A stretch of 15,168 bases of DNA from Neocallimastix lanati (nom. inval.) (taxonomy: Eukaryota; Neocallimastigomycota; Neocallimastigomycetes; Neocallimastigales; Neocallimastigaceae): contig JACVTC010000616.1 of assembly GCA_016946835.1 (NCBI GenBank), positions 1-15,168 on the forward strand. Reading direction: 5' to 3'. How positions within the stretch are numbered: the stretch's first letter is position 1; each line of letters begins with the position of its first letter. Position numbers and translations under genes: made by a program. Below the pieces are notes generated by a model. That model did no database searches. It had not been told where the DNA came from and was given only the letters and a program-made list of their open reading frames with translations. Shown here piece after piece: positions 14,755 through 15,168 of this stretch.

Positions 14755-15168
14755 GCATGTAAAATTTCTATGGAAAATGGTGATTTAAATCCTGTTAAAG
14801 TTTTTAGATAATTTGGTCTTAACGATTAGGTCAAGATGCCAAATTATAGTAATTAATTAATAATTAAATTTTATTCTTATTTAAAACATATTGTTATTAG
14901 TAAATTTTATAATTAAGTTTTTATTTAAAATATAAATTTTATTTAATCTTAATAATATTTTATTACATTATTATTTTATATAATTATTACTATAATTTAA
15001 ATTACAATAATCCTACAAAGGATTAATCAAAGAATTTAAACATGTATTTATATAAATAATTAATTATTAAAATATTAATTATTAATATGAATATGTAAAT
15101 AATATTAATATAAGTTTGATATTGATAATATAAAGTTAGATAATAATATAAATATTTAATATAAATAA
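14755..15168. other. AT-rich flank right of the nest
   Basis: No open frame of note, no LTR end and no RNA gene that I can recognise. This may be host intergenic DNA, or the far side of whatever contained the palindrome. Confidence 0.4.

Overview
The window is a nest of LTR retrotransposons in very AT-rich eukaryotic DNA. I see no intact host gene, tRNA or rRNA. The base composition, the Asn-rich and Lys-rich coding regions and the chromodomain Ty3/gypsy (Metaviridae) fragment suggest a fungus, perhaps an early-diverging AT-rich lineage; that placement is inference.

Layout. (1) Positions 1-3228 hold element D on the + strand, a decayed chromovirus. Its gag, protease, start of reverse transcriptase, integrase core, GPY/F module and chromodomain are recognisable, but frameshifts and stops break it and a large internal deletion joins the start of RT to the middle of integrase. 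(2) Positions 3229-3247, base 14140 and 14739-14754 fit together as the two halves of a 36-bp near-perfect palindrome, now split by about 11.5 kb. (3) Element B (3248-6097, - strand) lies in the palindrome: two identical 466-bp LTRs, a 4-bp target duplication (AGTT), a PBS, a PPT and a single Asn-rich Gag gene with no pol. (4) Element A (6102-14139, - strand) follows directly: near-identical LTRs of 870 and 869 bp, a long structured leader, gag, and a complete pol (protease, RT, RNase H, integrase, no chromodomain). (5) Element C (14145-14738, - strand) is a solo LTR colinear with the B LTR. (6) Positions 14755-15168 are AT-rich flank.

How the parts work together. A looks like a recently active element. 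Its gag and pol are joined by what looks like a textbook -1 programmed frameshift signal: the heptamer UUUAAAC two codons before the gag stop, a 7-nt spacer, then sequence that can fold as an H-type pseudoknot. The gag ATG frame and the pol frame overlap exactly as this requires. B encodes a Gag related to A's, shares the PPT/LTR junction (GGGGCRTCT then TGATA) and the PBS end (TCTCCACCA in + strand writing), and lacks enzymes. It is therefore best read as a non-autonomous element driven by an A-like partner.

The main points for follow-up are the frameshift signal, the partnership of B with A, the palindrome that received several insertions, and the hairpin-rich, tandemly repeated leader of A.
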